Positions 1-11,218 of a DNA stretch of 64,000 nt are shown piece after piece (the stretch's first letter is position 1; each line of letters starts with the position of its first letter). This DNA comes from Pseudomicrostroma phylloplanum. Taxonomy: Eukaryota > Basidiomycota > Exobasidiomycetes > Microstromatales. Location: NCBI GenBank assembly GCA_039545275.1, contig BCHS01000013.1:372001-436000 (forward strand), written 5' to 3'. The notes beneath the pieces were generated by a model. It did not search any database. It saw only the letters and a list, made by a program, of their open reading frames with translations, and was not told the origin of the DNA. The position numbers and the translations under genes were made by a program.

Positions 1-637
1 GTTGCTGCTCTTCAGGTACCTTGCTACCGTTGGCCTGCCTCCTGCCTGTCCGCCTGCTTGTCTCCTCTCGCGCCCGCTCCGGCCGTGCTTTGCTCCCCTT
101 TGATCCCGGACCCTCCATTTATTGACGTGCCTGACGCACGGTTGACCTGCTTGTCTCTTTGTCGTCGAGGCCAGGAGCGCACAAACACGGAGCCGAGGCG
201 CATTCATATATCCAGGTGGGCACAGCAAGGGAGCAGATGAGGCAACAACATCGACCATTGCGCGTGGCAGACCTGCAACGGCGCTTCATACCGTAGCTCC
301 GTCTACTGGCCGGGGATAATGAGCTGGAGGGAGGGCACGCAGGAGCAACGCCTGTCCCTCTGTCGTGGTGGTAAAGTAGGCAGCGCTCATCAGCATGCGA
401 GTCGTGTCCCCGCGTGTACCTGTCATCTTTGCGATTCCAACGAGCCCAAACATGACCACACTTGTGCGGGTAGTCATTCTCAGAGTGCCGGTAGCGAGGA
501 GCGAGGATGCTTTGATTTTTCCCTCGAGGAGGGGGGGAAAGGGGAGAAGGAAAGGGGAGGCGTCGGAGCATGCGGCCCAAAGCACGGGCGGGGGCGGAGT
601 GTGAAAGCACGGGCGGAAGGAGGAGGGCAGGCGAGAC

Positions 638-672
638 AGGCAGGCAGGCGGGCGGCGGGCGGCGGGCGGCGG
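638..672. repeat. GGC/GGCA-rich simple repeat
   Basis: A run of (GGCA)n followed by (GGGC)n/(GGC)n units, visible directly. It lies in non-coding sequence. Confidence 0.8.
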
Positions 673-767
673 ATGGGCGTTTGGCTTCCTTTCGCGCCTT
701 TTTGCCAGTGCCTCTTTCCGTGTCAGTGGTGCGGGCGCGTGCGTGCGTGGGTGGATGATGGCCCTGC

Positions 768-782
768 GTGTGTGTGTGTGTG
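768..782. repeat. (GT)n dinucleotide repeat
   Basis: About seven perfect GT units in the non-coding flank, seen directly. Confidence 0.85.
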
Positions 783-1217
783 CGGCCCTGCGTGCAGTTC
801 TTCGCTCTCCCCTCCCTCCCCGCCCTCCTCTCCTCCCCCCCTCTCCCCCTCGCAATCACCGAACTCGGAGGAGAATGGGTGGCAGGCAAACCTCGGTCCA
901 TTCATCTCGCACTTCCTTCTGCCATCCATTTTGCTCTCCTACCATATCATCCTACTCAGCATCTTACCGCAACAACCACCATCATCATCGTCGATCACCT
1001 CCACCACCCACACCGCCCCTCGTCCTGCATTCTTTTCCGCATCGCTCACATCAACATCGCGTCTGGCTCTGCTACCATTCTCGCACCGCCGTCTTCTCGC
1101 TCACGCATTGCACGGCTAAGCAGGCACCACCTCGCGCCTGCCTAGGCCACTCCACACGTCTGACACACATTCAGGCCACCCGCAAAGACACTTGCGCATA
1201 CCCCACATCTCACCGCC

Positions 1218-4200
1218 ATGGTTCTCCTCCGGCGGAAAGAGGTGGAGATGGTCCCACCCCCGGACCCATCCGAGTTTGAGCCGGGAGAAGATCCAGAAGT
1301 CTGGTACATGGCATCCACCGGGGAAATATTCCTCGACTACGAGTGAGTGTGCAACCTCCCACAGACACTTCTCCGAAGCTTCTCACTTCTTGAACCGCAC
1401 TGAACCTCGCCCCCTCTCCTCCACTCCGATTGCAGGACATATGCACAGCGTCTGTCCTTCTACAATCAGCAGGTCTTCCAAGATGAGCTGACTGGCAAGC
1501 TCAACCTCACCTTCTTTCAAGCCATACACTCGGAGAGAGAAGAGGCAATGAAGCTCCACCAGAGGTTCCCAGAGTCGCTCAAGGGGCCCGTGCTTAGCGC
1601 CGTACAGTTTCATATCACCGGTCGATTGGATGAGCTCATCGATGTCGTATTCGACCGCTTCAAGGAGAGGTACTTCACCGGCGAGGCAGTCTTTGTTGAC
1701 TTACAAGGAGACAAGTGAGTATGCAGACGCTCTTTGGTTGGCGGGCCAATGGGATCACTGACCCTGGTACACTCAATTCCTGCGAATATCATCAGATACT
1801 ATGCACGTGTGATGGATGTATTCCCACCTCGGTCGCTCGTGCGGCACCATGCTCAATTGGCAGAGAAGGCTAGTGCTAAGACTGGCAGCGTACAGGCACC
1901 ACCTCTTGCCCAGGACATTGTACACAAAGTGGGAATCGACTTGTACACGGATGCTGAAAGCGCAGCCACAATAGATGATCCTGGAGACTACATCTACAGC
2001 GTCCAGCTCATCGATGAAGGAGGCCAATTCACTGGCAGTCTCATGGAGCAGCGTAGCAAGCAGCTCAGTCGCGACCGCCTGACCTTCTCCAAGACGATTC
2101 TCAAGAAGTACTTGCGCGAAGCCGTGGTTCGCGAAAGCACAGTGGCCAGCCCTTGGATTGTCAAGCCAGCCCTGGCGAAGCGGTATGGCATCCCCACTGC
2201 ACCCAATCAGGCGACACTACAGAAGAACAGCGTCATCAAGGACCAGAAGCTGTCCAAACGTAGGGCAGCATTCAACGAAGAGGTGGCAAAGCGCAAGAAA
2301 GTAGATGATGAGGTCACACCTACCGCGCCTGTAGTGAAGAAGCGCAAGACCAAGGCAGAGAAAGAAGCAGATACCAAAAAGGAAGAAAGCGAGGCAGAAG
2401 AAGAGCAGCCCAAAGAAAAGAAGAAGCCCATCAAATTCCCCATTGAAGATCTCGAGGTCGATCCCGCCTCTGAGCGCGAGCTCAAGGCAAAGATCGCTGG
2501 CGAGGAGCCGAGAAGACGCGATCGGCCGGCTCCCTCCAAGGAACTCGGCATCTCTCTTACAATCTTTGAGCCTCTCATGGTCACTTATCATTTCTTGCAT
2601 GCCTTTGGCAAACCTCTCATGCTCGCCCCATTCACGCTAGACGACTACGAAGCCGCATTACAGCACACTTCATCCGATCCATGCCCGCTCATTACAGAGA
2701 TTCACGCTTCACTAATCAACATCATCGTTCGAGATGGCCCCGGCATTGCAAAAGATGGCTCTACAACACTCACAAACTCCAAGGGCGCGGCGACCAATGG
2801 ACAAGCTAGCAAGGAGAGGAGTCTTTCTCCAGAAGAGGATGATGAAGACGAAGAGAGCGGCGATGAGCTGGAAGACTCCAGGGAGGGCTCTGCCGAGTCA
2901 GACGAGGAAGAGGAGGAAGATCAGAATGCTGATGAATCGGACGTGCAAGAATCAGAGTCAGAAGTCATCAAAACCGCCATCTCTACAGGACGAGGCTGGG
3001 ACAAGAAGACGCTGAAGCTAGAAGATGGCAGAGCTGGTTGGGAGAATTCTCTGCTAGGTCTGCTTGCCAAGCGAGCCCAGCCTGATCTAATGCCAAGAAT
3101 GATGGGGATCCTGTCGCATCTGACAGGCAAAGAACATCCAGACGGTCTGATCGACGGAGTCTTTCTTGGCGAGACGTACTTCACTGCCAAGGAGCGCCTC
3201 CCTGTCATGCCTGTGACGGACAAGCTGGCGGTGATCCACTTCCTCTGCGATCTCGCAGTCATGACAAAAGCGATCAAGAACTTCTTTGAGGAATGCGAGG
3301 CTACGCTGACTGAGCTAAGAAAGGAGAGGGTCGAGCTCAGTCGGCAGAGGAAGAAGCTCATCGAGGAACGTAATGCGGATGAGAAGCGCAAAGAGGCAGA
3401 AGCGAATGGTGGCGAAAACGGCTCAGGGGAGCAGGCTGGCGAATTGGGTGGCGCTGCGTCAAAGACGTCGTCGACGAGCGATATGACGCCTCCTCCTGAG
3501 GATGGTGAGGAAGGAGACGAAGATGAGGAAGAGGAAGACGAGTTGCAGACCTCTCCCGAGCCCGAGGATAACGCTGCATCCGACGCCGAGTCCGTCGCGG
3601 CATCAGCAAGCAACTCGCGCCGTGCTCTCCCCTCTCGACAAGAAGCTCTGCGGGAGAAGACTCTCCAACGTAAAGCCGAGGAAGCTGCGAGGCAGGCGGA
3701 GCGTGCTCGGATGCTCCAAGAACAAAAAGCCAAGAATGCCGAGAGCAAGCGACTGCTGGCCGAGCGGAATCGCATGGAGAGCGAGGAGGAGCGGATAAGC
3801 GCTCGTGAGGAAGCCATCGATCTGGAGTTCAGACGCTGCTTCCTTGCCCCGCGCTTGCGCCCTCTCGGTAAGGATCGCTTCCACGACAAGTACTGGTGGT
3901 TCGACGGCATTGGCGCTCAAGACCTCGGTGTGCCCGGTCGGGTGCAGTACGGCGCAGGAAGGCTGTTTGTACAAGGATGCAGCGAAGAAGACTGGAGAGG
4001 AATGTGTGAGGGCAGGAAGGAGAAGAACGTTATCAAGAGGAGAGAGATTGAGCATGGCGATGTGGTCCTCGAAAAGGAGCAATGGGCCGTGTACGACCAG
4101 CCAGACCAGGTGAGTCAAGCTCCACCGCGTGCGTCTCGACGACCACTCCCTTTTACTGACCTCGTCCTCTTTGTCCCCCTCTCTTTCACTCCCTGCACAG

Positions 4201-4488
4201 ATCGACCAACTCATCGCCTGGCTCCGCAACAAGGGCAACCGGGAATACGCCCTGAAGCGCTCTCTGGGCACCTTCCGCAACTATCTCCAGCCAGGCATGC
4301 AAAGGCGTCTCGACGACCTCGCCGGCGCCTGGAAACACGACGGCAGCGCCGGCGGCGGTGCGGGCAATAACGCTCAGTACGAGACGAGGAGGAGCTCCAG
4401 GAAGACGGGGGGAGGAGGAGCGGCGGGTGGGGAGGCGTTGCCGGAGCATAAGTATCTCACTTGGAGTAACACGCTTGCTACCAAGTAG
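1218..4488 (+). CDS. ITC1: ITC1/ACF1-type ISWI chromatin-remodelling subunit (WAC-DDT-WHIM)
   Basis: Four exons: 1218-1342, 1436-1714, 1796-4109 and 4201-4488, giving about 1001 residues. The N-terminal WAC domain (about residues 20-125) spans the first two introns and runs straight across the joins (DYETYAQRLSFYNQQVFQDE). A DDT domain follows near 385-445, a WHIM1 segment near 550-635, and the WHIM2/3 region near 812-960 (RFHDKYWWFDG, then KEQWAVYDQPDQIDQL across the last intron). Long acidic and Lys/Glu-rich coiled stretches separate them. In yeast, Itc1 is the accessory subunit of the Isw2 nucleosome-spacing complex; a role on nuclear chromatin with an ISWI ATPase is inferred. As in fungal Itc1, no PHD finger or bromodomain is visible, unlike animal ACF1. 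The start is the first ATG in the WAC frame, in good context (caccgccATGg). It converges with ERG27 downstream. Confidence 0.93.
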
Positions 4489-4843
4489 ATCAGGTAGAGT
4501 AAGGAGCAAGGAGGGGAGGACCGTTTGGAAAGGTAAAGGGTGGGTGAAAGGGGAAGAGACAAACGGCGTATTTGGAGGGGCCACTCCAGCCGCGTGTTGT
4601 ACTGTATATATAGATAGGGTCATACATTGTATCGTCCAAGTATCCATTTCGTACACATTTGCAGACCTCACCTCAAACATCAGCAGAATGGCAGACGCAG
4701 GCACATGTGGCTTTTTTGAGGAGCGAAGCGATGCTACCATCAGGGGGCCATTCACGGGCCGGAATCGGTATAGAGAGTCTTCTGGATTCGGGGAAAACTT
4801 TGTGGTATGGTGAGGTGAGGCTTGTAGCGTGGAGACGATACGA
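4489..4843. other. convergent intergenic region between ITC1-like gene and ERG27
   Basis: The 3' ends of two convergent genes face each other here. An AT-rich stretch near 4604-4616 (tgtatatatagat) may belong to transcript-end signals. No gene is seen. Confidence 0.5.
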
Positions 4844-6984
4844 TCATAGAGCCCGCTCGACCTTGTGCCACTCCTCGCCCTCCGACCCGCTCTGCCCCTC
4901 CCCATTGCCACTCCCATTACCGTTTCCGCTCTTGCTCCCATTCGTACCTGCATCTGCCTCTGCCTCCTTCCTCGCACCACCTGGCGAACCACCACCAGCA
5001 CTCCCTTCCGCGTGCTTCTTGCCGACAGCAGCGAGCGCCTGCTCGGCCATTATCCTCCATTCTTGCGCGAGCTTCTTCACCTCTTGTCCCGCAGACCCCT
5101 GTCCTTCGTCTTCGACTTCGCCCTCGCCTTTGGCTCCGGGAGGACCCCACCCATCCATACGGTCCAATCCGACATATTCTCTTCCCCAGATGTCGCATTG
5201 CGATGCGTACCGGATAGTTGCTGTGCTTGTACTCGCGCTTGTGCTGGTGGCCTTCTCATTCTCCTCCCTGAGAGAGAGGGAAGAGTCAGAGGCGGGGAGA
5301 AATTGCGTTCGAGGAGCGAGGGCAGTATAGGTGTGGGCTAGAGAGCCCTTGTAGGGTGCGACGCAGTGGTGTGGTGAGCCGAGCCAGCGGGCCTTAGGAT
5401 TGCAAGCAAGCGGGAGCAGGCGGTGGGAGGGTAAAAGGGAGCCGTCAGCTCTGACTTGCCGTCGTCGAAACGGGAAGCGGGACATGCCCATCGGGTGACT
5501 CACGAGATAGAACGACCAAAGCATAGCCGTCGCAGTAACGATGTTCAGAAAATCCGCCATGATACTCGTCGCTACCACGCCCGGGTGCGTGGAGAAGACG
5601 TCCGGCTGGGTCCATCGCTGCGTCCCCTCCACCCTTTCCTCCTTCTCGTTGGCTAGCTGCTGTTCGAGAGCGATCGCAGCCAGGTCGCACTGGTACTTTG
5701 TCGACTCGTAGGAATGCGAAGCGACGTCTGTGCGCAGACATTGGAAGTCTGCTGGGTCGTAGTACTCCTGCACTGCCTCTACGGATGAGGTGAAGATGAT
5801 CCTCGATGGGACGGCGTAGGGCGACTTTCGCATGAGAGGAAGGAGGTCTTGTGTCTGTTGGTAGTAGATCAGATGCAGACAGGTCAGCTCTCGCGCTTAC
5901 CAGAAGCGACTACCCTTTTTACCAGACGCACCAGTGCCCAGCTTCCTCCAATGTTGACCTGCCACACCCAGCCGAGGCCATCCTCCGAAATATCGCCGTT
6001 GTGTTGCAGCTTATAACGAGGTCTCGTGAGGGCTGACCTGAGCTCCGTGAGCATCATCCAGGTAGCCATGATCCAATTGATGCCATCGAAGGCTCCTCCG
6101 CCTGCATTGAGGATGAGGTGGGTGAGGTAGGGTTGTCTATGCGGGGTAGGGAGGAAGAGCATGTCAGAGATCCAGTCGCTACCGTGGCTGACTGCCTTTG
6201 AAGACTCACTGTGCTTTCAGTCGTCGAGCGCAGCCGTGTACACTGTCCAGACTGCCCAAGTCGAGCTCTACGATCTCGATCTTTGTGCCCTCACAGAAGC
6301 GCCGCCTGTATTCTCCTCTAGCCCTGGCATCTCGCTTCTCCACCTCATCCAGCAATCGAGGTTCGAAGTCTCCGCCGTACTTTGCCTGTTGTCGTTCTCT
6401 CAGGCCTTGCTGCCCTTGCTTGAGACCCGTAGAGGAACTAGCCTGTTCCCCATCGGGCTGGGCATCCATGACTTCCTCCGTCTCCCTGCCCCTGAGCGTG
6501 CCCAGCGCACCCGCTTGACTAACGCCCCACTTCTCCAACTCCGTCACCGATGTGGGCGTACCTTTCTCATCAGGCAAGCGACTCAGCCTGTCCAGGATGG
6601 TGAGGAGTGCATCGCGAGCGTTCTGAGCCCGGTGCGGGTTACGGCAGGCGAGGAGGAGTGTGCATCCCGCCGAGGCCTGGAAGGGGGTGGGGAGGAGAGC
6701 GTCGTCGATCGTTCTCTTGGCTGGATGGACAGGGAGGGTATCTGATGGGAGCGGAGAGGAGAGCTGGAGGAGAAGACGTTGGCAGGTTGCAAAGCCCACA
6801 CCACTGAGGGTCGCGGACGAGAAGGGTAGTGGAGGTAGGTGGGGTAGAAGAGGTCAGCTGAGGTACGATGTAGCAGTCAGGATGCTCGAAGAGGAGAGGC
6901 TACTTACGAGTTCGCTCCAGTGACCAAGATGATGGGCCGCAGAGGCTCTTTGCCGCCTGCTATCGATGACGATGAAGCTGCCAT
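4844..6984 (-). CDS. ERG27: 3-keto-steroid reductase (short-chain dehydrogenase, ergosterol pathway)
   Basis: Five exons read leftwards: 6984-6908, 6803-6210, 6136-5923, 5854-5504, 5392-4844, about 594 residues. ERG27 reduces the 3-keto group during C-4 demethylation of sterols, with NADPH, at the ER and lipid droplets. The TGANSGVG nucleotide-binding motif is split by intron 1. NAG follows (LILNAGGG), then SEDGLGWVWQVNIGG, the catalytic Ser region FTSSVE, and the YESTK catalytic Tyr-Lys pair; ARWLGSP after the last intron is also family-typical. Odd points: about 110 extra, mostly charged residues lie between the ACRN segment and VELDLGS (about residues 90-200), and the C-terminal 75 residues are Gly/Ser/Glu-rich. 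Intron 3 is ambiguous: donor 5922 with acceptor 5855, or donor 5900 with acceptor 5848, both keep the frame. It shares a 238-bp divergent region with SEC11. Confidence 0.9.
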
Positions 6985-7222
6985 GGTCGTGCGAGGTATG
7001 GTTGCAGGCTGCTATTCTCTGGGAGGAGGTCAAGGGTACTCTCACACACCACTCCTCAAGCGAGGGGTGCTGCCTGGTTCCGCTCCGGAAAAGTCCAACA
7101 CCTCGGCCACGCGGGAATTGATGCAGCCGCCGATCAGGACAAGGCAGCAAAGGGCAGGGCATCCTCTCACCAGAGCATCCTACCACCTCACCACCGCCGT
7201 CCCCCTCACTGACCCGCCCAGG

Positions 7223-7957
7223 ATGTTCTCCGCCGAGCTTGAATACCTTCGGCGTCACTCGCTGCGCTCTCTCCTAAACCAGGCGCTCAACATCCTCACT
7301 GTCCTCTGCACCTCTCTGGCGCTATGGAAGGGCCTCTCCCTCCTAGTAGACTCCGAGTCCCCCGTCGTAGTCGTCCTGTCAGGCTCCATGGAGCCCGCGT
7401 TCTACAGGGGTGATCTCCTTTTTTTGAGTATGCCAAAGGGACCGCTCAATGTGGGGGACATTGTCGTGTACAACCCCATCTATGGAGGCACGCCGATTGT
7501 GCATCGTATACTTGAGACGCATGACGAGTGGGTAGACGGAGGCAGCAATGCAAAGTGGAGCAGACGACAATGACACCTGTGTACATTGCTTTGAGACGCT
7601 TTTTTCTCACTATTTCCTTCTTATCTTGCCCTTGCAGCTTCGCGGGCCCGGATCAACAGATCCTCACAAAGGGAGACAATAATGACCAGGACGACATCGG
7701 GCTCTACGGTGGTCCCAGGTGGCTCACACGCAAGCAGATCGTAGGCAAAGTGACAGCGTGAGTAGGCTCAGGCCCTTCACAGATAACATGCTTCACTGTC
7801 GATGCTGACCCGTTACTGCCTTTGTCCTACTCTTCTGCTCCGTTCTAGGTACGTCCCTCATGTGGGATATGCGACCATTGTGCTCAACGACTATCCCAAG
7901 CTCAAGTACCTCTTGTTGGCAGGGCTGGGAGTCAGTGTCGTCTTCACAAATGAGTGA
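7223..7957 (+). CDS. SEC11: signal peptidase complex catalytic subunit Sec11
   Basis: Three exons: 7223-7527, 7638-7757, 7849-7957, giving about 177 residues, the usual size for the family. It cleaves signal peptides from proteins entering the ER. An N-terminal hydrophobic segment (about residues 20-42) anchors it. The catalytic serine lies in SGSMEP (Ser55) and the catalytic histidine in IVHRIL (His94), the eukaryotic Ser-His arrangement rather than the bacterial Ser-Lys one. LTKGDNN and [15 protein letters not shown] are further family signatures. The exon 1 donor is chosen as GA|GTGGGT to keep phase; a second donor about 27 bases later (AA|GTGGAG) would add nine residues. The ATG at 7223 is the first before the membrane segment. 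Confidence 0.93.
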
Positions 7958-8386
7958 TGCAGCTTGTCAATCAGATTCCATGTCACTGTCGCTGTCCCCG
8001 TGTATTCAAAGCAGCGAAAGGCAGAGACGAAGTGACCGTCTACCGGTGGTCGTTCAGCGTGGGTGGTTCCTGCCATGCGCCTGCGATGCTCCCCTATCAG
8101 CCATTGCTCTCGCTCGGGTGGATCGCGGCCCGTCATCCTGAGTCTGTTCTCGCTGCCGCCACGATCAATGACTGCCTCAACAAGTAGCTCTCATCGCTGC
8201 TCATCATCCTCGCCTACCATGCCGTCCTCTGACTGCTCTCCCCCTCGGGCATCGGCGGAGCTCAGCTCTGCTCCACACACGTCGTGAGGCGAGGCGAGGC
8301 GGATTTTCTGGACTCCCTTTCCGTGAAGCAGGAAGAAGTGAGCTTCTTCTCATAGTCGATCCGCATTGTCAGCTCAACCCCTCGCA
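7958..8386. other. intergenic region between SEC11 and the Trp-tRNA synthetase gene
   Basis: This tandem intergenic stretch should contain the SEC11 3' UTR and the promoter of the next gene. A short GAGGC-type repeat lies near 8285-8302. No gene or RNA is recognised. Confidence 0.5.
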
Positions 8387-9869
8387 ATGCTTCTCCCTGA
8401 CGCACACTTGGCATCTTATAAAGTTGCGAGGGCAGTCATGAGGTGCCAACTGGACGGAGCTATTGTGAGATCCTTGAAGCAGGTGGGGAAGCGGAGGCTC
8501 CAAAGGGGGAGCATTCCGCCTTCGAGAGGCTACGTATCCTCCTCCTCCTCCTCAACTCCGGTACAGAGGCCGATGTGCATCTTCTCAGGTATACAGCCTA
8601 CGGGTGTGCCCCATGTAAGTACATTCCGGAAGCCAGAATCACTTTGGCCATCTGCGAAGCGCTTTCTGACCAATGTGTGACTTCCATCTCATCCGCTCGC
8701 GCTCGTTCCAGATCGGTAACCTACTCGGCGCCCTCTTCAACTGGGTCTCGATACAAAACAGCCTCCAAGCCTCCAAAGCTTCCTCCTCGACTACACCTCC
8801 GTCCGAGCTGTACTTCTCCATTGTTGGACTGCATGCCCTGACGATACCTCAGAAACCTGCCACGCTAGCGCAAGAGCGCAAAGACATGCTCGCCTCCCTG
8901 CTGGCGATTGGCCTCGACCCAGAGCAGAGCACCATCTACCATCAGGATGAAGTGGGGGAGCATGCGCAGCTGCACTGGCTACTGAGCTGTCTAGTGTCAA
9001 TGGGCAGGCTGAGACGTATGACTACTTGGAAGGGGAAGATCGCGACTGCCAAAGGAACAGCAGCGCTGGCAGAGCTGCAACATGGGGGTGCTAGTGCAGG
9101 GGAGGCAGAGGAGGGCATCGTGGACGTAGATGAGGAGCATCGCGATCTCTCCCTAGGTCTTTTCTCCTACCCGGTACTACAGGCAGCCGATATTCTCCTT
9201 TACAAGGGTACACACGTACCCATTGGCCAGGACCAAGTGCAACACCTCGAGCTCGCACGGGACGTTGCCGCTACCTTCAACAAGCGTTTCCCGAGCAGCA
9301 AAAGCAAGAAAGAACCACCATTCTTTCCTCTACCTCAGCCGCTCATCACTTCGACGCCTAAGATTCTCTCCCTGCGAGATCCGACGGCGAAGATGTCCAA
9401 GTCAGCACCTGATCCCGCCTCGCGTATCCTTCTCACCGACGACGATGCTGCCATTCGCGCAAAGGTGAAGCGAGCAGTCACCGACACAGAGCGCTCTATC
9501 AGCTTCGACCCAGAGGGCAGGCCAGGTGTGAGCAGCCTGCTCAGCATCATCGCTGCGCTGCGCTCCTACCAGGCACAACAGACGCAGAGCACGCTTGATC
9601 CCCTGGCCGCTGTCTCTGCGGGAGTCACGCCCGACGAAGTAGCACAGCAGCTCGACTCTAGCGGGGGAGGACATGCCCTTTTGAAGGAGACGGTCACCTC
9701 TGCCCTCATCGAGGTACTGGGACCGATTCGAGATCGTTTCCAGCAGCTCAAGGAGCGCGAGGCGCAGAGCGGCTATTTGGAGCAGGTTGCTGCCTTCGGA
9801 AGAGAAAAGGCTAGCGTACGGGCACAGGAAACGCTGCGAGAGGTCAAGGAGAGGATGGGCTTGAGGTGA
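8387..9869 (+). CDS. MSW1: tryptophanyl-tRNA synthetase, mitochondrial type
   Basis: Two exons, 8387-8614 and 8712-9869, about 461 residues. It charges tRNA-Trp and belongs to the class I, bacterial-like branch. The HIGH-type motif appears as SGIQPTGVPHIGNLLGA, with the intron falling exactly between PH and IGN. The KMSKS loop is seen as TAKMSKSAPDP. Between them are AADILLYKGTHVPIGQDQVQHLEL and RFPS, normal for the family. The first 60 residues are Arg/Ser-rich with few acidic residues (KVGKRRLQRG-like), fitting a mitochondrial targeting sequence, so a mitochondrial role is inferred. The first in-frame ATG after an upstream TTG is at 8387. A short insertion (about residues 200-235) is Gly/Ala/Glu-rich. 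Confidence 0.92.
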
Positions 9870-10081
9870 GGTTGAGAAAGGCAAGCGCTCATCACAGATA
9901 GACTGGAGGATGCCTCTGTTGGCACTCAGCTTAGCACCAAGATCTCATGACGGAGGCAGACCTGAGACAAATCACATCAGACAATGCAAGTACTGGTATC
10001 GCAAAACGCATGCCACAAGCTACGTAACGAACTGCCGGAGGAAGATCTCGATGTGAAGGAAGCCTTCGAGCATCCGGTGCT
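9870..10081. other. short convergent intergenic region
   Basis: This 212-bp region lies between the 3' ends of the Trp-tRNA synthetase and the RTA1-like gene. Nothing recognisable is seen. Confidence 0.5.
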
Positions 10082-11218
10082 TCATTTCCTCTCATCTTCC
10101 CCAGAAAAGAAGGCCAGACACGTAATCTCCTGCTCCTCCAGATCCGCATCTACAATCGTTGTAGCTGAGTCCGGCGAAGACACCCTCCTGGAGTGCAGTT
10201 CTCCATGACCCTTGCTCGCCTCTCGCCAAGTGATGGTTGGCGAAAGCGGTGAAAGTGGTGCGCGTCCGGCTGCTCGACAGTGGAAGCTGCTTGCGGCTCG
10301 AGAGACGCCCCTGGGCGGGGGCAGTACCATATCCTCTCCCTCTGAGATGGCCTCGCGCAGCTCGCGGGCCTCGGCGACCGCTTCGCCGTGCTCGGTTGGC
10401 AGGACGTACCCAGGGTGGACTGCGCCGAGTAGGAGCGCGCAGAGCAGCACGGGAAGCTCATTGAATGCGTAGGACCACCACTCGACCCGACTCAGCTTCG
10501 CGTCGCTCCCCATGCTGGTTTGGACGATGCAGAAGACGCATCTGAGCGCGAGGAGGAGATTGCCCAGTGCGAGGGCCGCAGTGAAGAGCCGCAGGCGTAG
10601 CGTATAGTGGGGGTAGTGCTCCACAGCCGGATCTCTGCGTTGGGATGTTCCGACGAGGAAGAAGAGGAGGATGCAGAGGAAGAAGAGGCAGGCTAAGAGC
10701 TGTACGCCCAGCCCTGCAACGAGAAGAGCATCCTCCCTCAGCGAGCCTCCGGCGGCCATCTCTCCCGTTGCCGTCAGCGTAAGCACGAGTGAAGCGCCCT
10801 CCAAGGCGAGCAGCACAGCCAGGATTGCCCTCGGTCTGGCGCGGAGGAAGGCCACCTCTGGTCCAAACAGCTCCAGCATCCTACTGAAAGTGAAGTACTG
10901 CACCGCCGCAAAAAGCTGCGGCGCGAGCAGCATCAGGAACTGCTGCGCCAGCGCGATCACCCTCGCTTCGTGCACAGCCACGGGCACGTAGTGTGCGTAG
11001 ATTCTCAAGCAGTTCCCCGCCGCGCCTGCGAGACATCCGAGGACTACAACGAGCATGTAGTTGTGCTTGGTGACTCCGCTCTGGTGTGCGTGCAGGAGGG
11101 CGAGGAGCACGTACGAGGCGGCGCAGAGCATGGGTAGCCAGGCGACGGCGACGTCCAGGGACGCTTGCGAGTTTGACGAGACTGAGGCTTCGCTTCCGAG
11201 GGGGCAGCGGAAGTACAT
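10082..11218 (-). CDS. RTA1-like multi-spanning membrane protein
   Basis: Single exon, 378 residues from the ATG at 11218; upstream codons stay open but offer no other ATG. Seven hydrophobic segments are visible: about residues 22-42 (VAWLPMLCAASYVLL), 50-68, 84-110, 128-148, 160-190, 200-225 and 240-262. The order and loop motifs fit the fungal RTA1 family: LLAPQLFAAVQYFTFSRML in the third segment and a HPGYVLP sequence after the last helix. The family is annotated as lipid-translocating or stress-resistance proteins of fungal membranes; the substrate here is unknown. The usual loop with a Phe-Arg...Glu and Tyr-x-Phe-Asp pattern is altered (FCIVQT and YAFNEL), so it is a divergent member. 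The last 90 residues are a Ser/Arg/Glu-rich cytosolic tail. Confidence 0.75.
   Translation of the reverse strand: MYFRCPLGSEASVSSNSQASLDVAVAWLPMLCAASYVLLALLHAHQSGVTKHNYMLVVVLGCLAGAAGNCLRIYAHYVPVAVHEARVIALAQQFLMLLAPQLFAAVQYFTFSRMLELFGPEVAFLRARPRAILAVLLALEGASLVLTLTATGEMAAGGSLREDALLVAGLGVQLLACLFFLCILLFFLVGTSQRRDPAVEHYPHYTLRLRLFTAALALGNLLLALRCVFCIVQTSMGSDAKLSRVEWWSYAFNELPVLLCALLLGAVHPGYVLPTEHGEAVAEARELREAISEGEDMVLPPPRGVSRAASSFHCRAAGRAPLSPLSPTITWREASKGHGELHSRRVSSPDSATTIVDADLEEQEITCLAFFSGEDERK

Larger units (their letters stand above)
1..1217. other. non-coding left flank and upstream region of the ITC1-like gene
   Basis: No gene is recognised here. Open frames exist on both strands, but they are low-complexity translations (Pro/Ser/His/Arg-rich) without recognisable domains. 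The stretch holds simple repeats (GGC-type and GT-type, listed separately) and long C/T-rich tracts at about 820-850 and 930-1020, as is common in fungal promoters. The right part probably contains the promoter and 5' UTR of the gene starting at 1218. Confidence 0.6.

Noticed and set aside
119..1145. Several overlapping open frames of 100-266 codons on both strands
   Set aside because: Their translations are low-complexity (Pro, His, Arg, Ser) caused by repeats and C/T tracts, overlap each other and show no domain.
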